A stretch of DNA of 64,000 bases from Melastoma dodecandrum (lineage: Eukaryota > Streptophyta > Magnoliopsida > Myrtales > Melastomataceae), in NCBI GenBank assembly GCA_029817715.1, contig JARUPY010000474.1, positions 8,804,001-8,868,000 of the forward strand, read 5' to 3'. Below the pieces are notes generated by a model, which saw only the letters and a program-made list of their open reading frames with translations, was not told the DNA's origin and searched no databases. Made by a program: the position numbers and the translations under genes. This document shows positions 59,681 through 64,000 of the stretch, piece by piece (the stretch's first letter is position 1; the number at the start of each line of letters is the position of its first letter).

Positions 59681-61519
59681 ATGCCGAGAAATACTCGAAG
59701 CTGTGAGTCTCAGAATCCCTTAGATGGGGAAAACCAGGAACTTCCTCTGGAAATGAACTTGGAAGCGCCGGCCCTAGGAGGCCAGGCAGTTACAAACCAG
59801 TCCGTTTTTTATTCACATGCCCCGTCCGAATTTATTTCGAGACTGGAGTTCCACAAAGAATTGGGAAATGTGCGTCAGGAGTTGACTGATATGAAGGGCA
59901 TCCTAATCGATGTCCAAACTCTAATAGGGCGTCTTTCTGGCCCGAGAGACGAGGAAAGAGTGAGACCTCGTATGAGAGAGGCCCCTATTAGGGAATCTAC
60001 GTTCATGGCAGACGCTCGTCGAACTACTCAAAGGCCACGTAACGTGACTTTTGAGCAATCTGAGATAAGGACGAATGCTCTCTTTGAACCCGGGAATCTG
60101 GTTTCCCCTGGTCGACCCTCTTCTTCACGTACTCAACCAGCGAATACGTATTGGGATGAGGCAGAGGACTTCCAAGAGAAAACAGATCGGGGGGAGGATT
60201 GTATTCCGGTTCGTCGCCCTGGAAAAGAGCCAATGGTCGACGCAGTTGGAGGTCCCTATGAGCCTGGACCCCGGAGTGGTAATCATCGTGAGAAGCCTTC
60301 ATTTTATGTAAGGGATCCAACGAGCCAGGCAATGGGAGAAAGGCCTCCGTATAGCCCGTCAAGGCCAACTCGACTCGCAGGGCAGGGGCCGATAGGCGGT
60401 GTACCCCCAGACTTACGAGAGGCCATAACTCAGGTTATAGAGCAAGTCGTCCCCGGAATAGCTCGACGAGATGACACCTGTTTATACAGGCCTCCTTATC
60501 CTGCGTACATTGACAGGGATTTCCCTTTACCCAGGGGTTATAAGGTGCCCGACTTCACTCGCTTCTCAGGCGAAGATGAAATGACTCCACTTGAGCATAT
60601 TGCTCGCTTCACTCATCAACTTGGCGAGGCGGCCGGCAATGACTTCTGGAAACTAAAGCTCTTCCCGAATTCATTAACCGGGGATGCCTTTACCTGGTAT
60701 GCAGGTTTGCCGTCGGGGTCAGTAGCTTCATGGACTCAGATGCAGTCCATGTTTGTTAAAACCTTTGCTCGACTTGATACCCCCATGTCAATGTTTGAGG
60801 TTATGCGCCTTAGGCAGGCTAATGGGGAACACCCGGGGCAGTTTTTAATGAAACTTAGGAAGGCCCTATTACGGTGTAGGCCTCCCATACCGGAGAAAGA
60901 TCAGTTGCTCCTCGCATTAAATGCGTTGTCCATTCCTTTCCAGAAAAAGCTTCAAGGGGAGCGCTTTGCCGACTTATATGATTTGGCAAGGAGAGCCACT
61001 GAGTACTATCAGCTCCTAACAGAAGAGGCCAAGCTGACTCGAGCCTACCAAGTTGATACTTATGAAGTCGACGTGGCCGAGTTTGTTAAGGGAGAGTCAA
61101 CTATATGTGACCTCTTGACTAGAAAAAATTCTAAAGCCAAAGCCTCCCAGAAAAATGTCGAGGAAAGGAAGTACTCCTTTGACACAGATAAAGTCGACGC
61201 CATTTTTGACTGGCTTTATCAAAAGAAAAGGATCAGGCTTAAGCATGGTCATCGAGTCCCTCAGACAGAAAGGGAAAAAAGTAGGAATTACTGCAAGTGG
61301 CATGGTTCCTTCACCCATACTACCAAGGACTGCCTGTCCTTTAGAAATATAATTCAGGATTTAATAGAGTCTAAAGAGCTCTGTTTTCCCGAAGTCGATG
61401 AAGTCGCCATGGTGGATGATAATCCATTTGACGACGAAGTCGCCATTCATACATTTGATATATTTGACACTGAGGTTAACCTTGTAGAAGTCATTAACGA
61501 CTATGCTATACCCTCATAG
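59681..61519 (+). CDS. Tat-type Gypsy gag protein, 612 aa
   Basis: It starts at ATG 59681 (MPRNTRSCESQNP). After an unstructured N-terminal third it has the characteristic block YIDRDFPLPRGYKVPDFTRF and the gag core: EHIARFTHQLGEAAGNDFWK, LTGDAFTWYAGLP and GQFLMKLRKALLRC (about residues 275-410). A zinc-binding motif of the NYCKWHGSFTHTTKDC type lies near 545-560. The frame ends at an amber codon, 61517-61519. It builds the cytoplasmic particle in which reverse transcription takes place. The frame has no other lesion. Confidence 0.88.
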   Translation: MPRNTRSCESQNPLDGENQELPLEMNLEAPALGGQAVTNQSVFYSHAPSEFISRLEFHKELGNVRQELTDMKGILIDVQTLIGRLSGPRDEERVRPRMREAPIRESTFMADARRTTQRPRNVTFEQSEIRTNALFEPGNLVSPGRPSSSRTQPANTYWDEAEDFQEKTDRGEDCIPVRRPGKEPMVDAVGGPYEPGPRSGNHREKPSFYVRDPTSQAMGERPPYSPSRPTRLAGQGPIGGVPPDLREAITQVIEQVVPGIARRDDTCLYRPPYPAYIDRDFPLPRGYKVPDFTRFSGEDEMTPLEHIARFTHQLGEAAGNDFWKLKLFPNSLTGDAFTWYAGLPSGSVASWTQMQSMFVKTFARLDTPMSMFEVMRLRQANGEHPGQFLMKLRKALLRCRPPIPEKDQLLLALNALSIPFQKKLQGERFADLYDLARRATEYYQLLTEEAKLTRAYQVDTYEVDVAEFVKGESTICDLLTRKNSKAKASQKNVEERKYSFDTDKVDAIFDWLYQKKRIRLKHGHRVPQTEREKSRNYCKWHGSFTHTTKDCLSFRNIIQDLIESKELCFPEVDEVAMVDDNPFDDEVAIHTFDIFDTEVNLVEVINDYAIPS

Positions 61520-63592
61520 GATTTGCAAGCAACCGGCGAGACCTTGGTAGCTAATGCCCTGCTGAAGCGACTGGCTGGGCGTGGGGTCGTCATCCTGCCA
61601 AAGGGAAGGGACAAGTGGCTTTGCCACTGGCACCTGAACGACACTCACACGACGGACCAATGCCACACATTTAAGAAGTATCTGTTGGACAGTAAGACAG
61701 AAGACTGGTATGACCTGACTCCTTTCGAGGAAGCAGCAATGTCGTCGACTGCCCCCCGAGGACCTTCTCACGTCCTCAAAAGTCCTCCTAGTGTGGATCG
61801 CCGACTGGCTTCGCGAGGAGGACGAGGAGGTTCCCAGGGGCATAAGGGGAATGGAGAGGCAGCCGCCCGGGGTACAGAACGCCCAGCACGGCGACTTGAG
61901 TTTATGGACTCGTCCGGCCAGAGAGTCATCAAGCAGGGGTACACTAGGACTACCCCTGTCAAAGAGATAAGACATGTGGAAGAGCATAAGGGAGTAGACC
62001 GACCCCAGCAGGCTGCAAGTCGCAGGGCCCGATATGCGTCACAGACAGTCGACCCCCAGGAATTGCGGAGGGGACCTCCTATCGCCCAATTCTTGGAAGA
62101 GAAGCTACTGTGCCAGAAGTGCAAGCTGATCGCTCACAATCGGATACTTATTACCCAGCTCTGCACAGCATGCTGCGTCAGCTATTTCTTGCGGCTGGTC
62201 GACTTGTCCGCAAAAGGAGAGATGCTGGTAAAAGCGGTCCGCCCCGAGGGTACAGGTAATTCAAACCCCAGTAAACCCTCCTCGAATAGACCAGAAAATA
62301 CTCCAGCGCAGGTGGGGTATGACCCAGTTGACGGCAGATTCGTGGAGGTAAGCCGACTCCTTTTTGGTTCTAAGAAACCAAAATTCGTCAAAGCCCCTAA
62401 CCCTTCGTCTCAATGGCAGAAGGTGGGAAGGAAGGTTGCGCCCCCTTTAAGGGCTCAGAAGAGAAAGGAAAGGCGTCTAAGTCACGCCCAAAAAAGACTT
62501 AGGATGACCCTTGCGGTGCCACCCTCGGAAGGGAATCAAGCCGCAGAGAAACAAGTCGCGGAGCCCGAACGGGTCGAGTCTACTGATTACTCGGAAAACC
62601 CGGGCTCAAGCTTCGACTACACTCCTCTACGAGGAGACAGGCCCTGCGACTTCAACGCAGAACAAGGGCCCCTCGTGAGTTGTAACGCTCTCACCTTTCC
62701 TGCGGAGTTCGCCTGCAACGACAAGTCGGAGGCGCCGAAAGGTAAAACCCTGGACTCTAAGGTCACTTCTTTTCCATCTGGCTTCCCTCTGCACTGGCTG
62801 AGGAAACCATCGGATCGCATGAAACAGCACATGCACTCGTTATACATCGCAGCCACCTTTGACGGTGTTTTGGTGGGTCGAGTCTTAATAGACAACGGCG
62901 CCACCGTCAACGTTCTCCCACTCACCAAGTTTAGACTACTTGGGTACAAGCCTAGCGAGTTGGTACGAACCGACGTGGCTGTAAGCGGCTTTAATGGAAG
63001 GAAGTCCGAATGCCTGGGGATATGCTCTGTGCATTTAGGCGTCGGAAGACACGAGCAGGAAACTGCTTTCTTCGTAATTGACATAGCCCCTTCGTTTAAT
63101 GCGCTTTTGGGACGCGATTGGCTTCATAAAGCCGCCGCGATCCCGTCGACTTTGCATAGGGAGTTGATTTTATGGCTTGACTCTGAAATAGAGACTATCA
63201 GGGCTGATGAATACTCCTGTTGTGACAAGGGCATTTTACATGCAGAAACATGCAAGACGATCAAGGACCTCACCTTGGATCAACGCTACAAGCTAGGAGA
63301 CCCTACTGTCGGACCCCTAGGTGAACCCTCCGGGAAGTTCGACTTCATTGTGAGCTATGGCACCTCTCACCCCAAGCCTGATGAGGGACCAATCGTGCCG
63401 ACAGGATGGGGCCCCGACTTCACGGACAAGGATATAGATGAGGTCCTGCAGGAAGTAGTCCCGACCAAGGATGGAGACGAGACAGACAACAGTCCTAATG
63501 GCGACAAGGGAGAGGCGCCCAAGAGCCAGGAAAGTGCTGCGACGGAGTTGGAGCCCGATAGACTCCTGCACGAAGGGTTGTATGGACAGTGA
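61520..63592 (+). CDS. Tat-type Gypsy zinc-binding and protease region, in frame after gag
   Basis: It has the same reading frame as gag after the TAG, running 690 codons from 61520. It begins DLQATGETLVANALLKRL and has two Cys/His clusters, CHWHLNDTHTTDQCHTFKKYL and CQKCKLIAHNRILITQLC. A basic, Ser/Pro-rich linker follows, then an aspartic protease with RVLIDNGATVNVLP, where the usual DSG is DNG. The downstream ALLGRDWLHKA is the second protease hallmark. No plausible ATG opens the frame early, so translation would need readthrough of the amber codon, or the codon is a mutation. It ends at TGA 63590-63592, before RT. Confidence 0.82.
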   Translation, partial: DLQATGETLVANALLKRLAGRGVVILPKGRDKWLCHWHLNDTHTTDQCHTFKKYLLDSKTEDWYDLTPFEEAAMSSTAPRGPSHVLKSPPSVDRRLASRGGRGGSQGHKGNGEAAARGTERPARRLEFMDSSGQRVIKQGYTRTTPVKEIRHVEEHKGVDRPQQAASRRARYASQTVDPQELRRGPPIAQFLEEKLLCQKCKLIAHNRILITQLCTACCVSYFLRLVDLSAKGEMLVKAVRPEGTGNSNPSKPSSNRPENTPAQVGYDPVDGRFVEVSRLLFGSKKPKFVKAPNPSSQWQKVGRKVAPPLRAQKRKERRLSHAQKRLRMTLAVPPSEGNQAAEKQVAEPERVESTDYSENPGSSFDYTPLRGDRPCDFNAEQGPLVSCNALTFPAEFACNDKSEAPKGKTLDSKVTSFPSGFPLHWLRKPSDRMKQHMHSLYIAATFDGVLVGRVLIDNGATVNVLPLTKFRLLGYKPSELVRTDVAVSGFNGRKSECLGICSVHLGVGRHEQETAFFVIDIAPSFNALLGRDWLHKAAAIPSTLHRELILWLDSEIETIRADEYSCCDKGILHAETCKTIKDLTLDQRYKLGDPTVGPLGEPSGKFDFIVSYGTSHPKPDEGPIVPTGWGPDFTDKDIDEVLQEVVPTKDGDETDNSPNGDKGEAPKSQESAATELEPDRLLHEGLYGQ

Positions 63593-63704
63593 CGAAGGAA
63601 GAGGCTATGCAGTCACTGATCTCCTCCAGCGACTACATGAGTATGCTAGGAAGTCTAGGAAATTAGGTTGCCAAATAAGCAGTGTAAATGCTGAGGCTAG
63701 CTAA

Positions 63705-64000
63705 TCTAAGTCCATTGATACCGACTTAGGCGGTGTCCAGGGTCGCGAGTCACTTATGATGCCATGTGACCCGCTTGTAAGTATCAATTTAGGCGAGGAA
63801 TCTAGCCCTCGGATCGTTTTCGTTAGTTCTTCAATGAATAAAGAAATTTTCGATTCTATTAAGGCTACTCTTGAAGAATTCAAGGATTGTTTCGCTTGGG
63901 ACTATACTGAAATGCCGGGTCTAGATCGCCGACTTGTAGAGCATAAGTTGCCAATCAAAGCAGGATTTAAGCCGGTCCAACAGGCACCAAGGAGAATGAC
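63705..64000 (+). CDS. Start of reverse transcriptase, Tat-type Gypsy, cut by window end
   Basis: This is an open frame after TAA 63702-63704, in a different frame from the protease ORF. It contains LVSINLGEESSPRIVF and FKDCFAWDYTEMPGLDR, followed by GFKPVQQAPRRM, which aligns with the RT start of the decayed relative at 35180-35450. It is open at the window edge. A -1 or +1 shift, or an indel between 63593 and 63705, would be needed to join it to the protease. Confidence 0.8.

Overview
This is plant nuclear DNA, almost certainly from an angiosperm. The genes have many short exons with GT..AG introns, the introns are AT-rich, the organellar amidotransferase gene carries a nuclear-type transit peptide, and about two thirds of the window is plant-type LTR retrotransposons and DNA transposons. 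Nothing prokaryotic is present: no operons, no CRISPR array and no rRNA or tRNA gene that I could see.

Layout. 1-4800: a broken tRNA adenosine deaminase 3 (TAD3-like) gene on the minus strand, split by about 2 kb of foreign sequence and flanked or invaded by an inverted pair of LTR-like repeats (1-208 and 3732-3964). 5695-6987: an intact single-exon trihelix/Myb-SANT-like gene. 8734-13236: the eight-exon gene for organellar Glu-tRNA(Gln) amidotransferase subunit B (GATB), with one abnormal splice donor. 13896-14748: an 853-bp Mutator-like non-autonomous element with a 10-bp target duplication. 15205-30625: a three-level nest of LTR elements. A short LTR element without recognisable gag-pol (TSD CCTTG) was hit by a sirevirus-like LTR, which was in turn hit by an 11.2-kb sirevirus-type Copia element (TSD TATCC). 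30796-37463: a decayed Ty3/Gypsy Tat-type element that lacks its integrase. 37464-48055: a hAT transposon invaded by a chromodomain Ty3/Gypsy element (TSD GGATA) and then rearranged, so that its 5' part is present twice. 48252-55147: a complete 16-exon gene on the minus strand for a METTL13-type dual methyltransferase. 57990-58696: a 3' fragment of a NYN-domain (MARF1-like) gene abutting a second Tat-type Gypsy element, whose 5' LTR, gag, protease and start of reverse transcriptase run to the end of the window.

Working genes. GATB makes Gln-tRNA(Gln) in chloroplast and mitochondria, METTL13 methylates translation elongation factor eEF1A, and TAD3 would be the non-catalytic partner of the wobble A-to-I deaminase. 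Three translation-related genes therefore lie within 55 kb, which may be chance. The trihelix-like gene is a presumed DNA-binding protein. The rest is transposon history, much of which can be ordered in time from target-site duplications and shared lesions.

The best candidates for a second look are: the non-autonomous LTR family with perfect 10-bp terminal ends; the tandem duplication followed by LTR-LTR recombination in the hAT/chromovirus block; an intact 500-residue ORF in the 'envelope' position of an otherwise dead sirevirus; the GA splice donor in GATB; and an amber codon between gag and protease of the youngest-looking Gypsy element. I found no obviously new defence or biosynthetic system. 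Exon borders were set by eye from splice signals and family resemblance, without alignment software.
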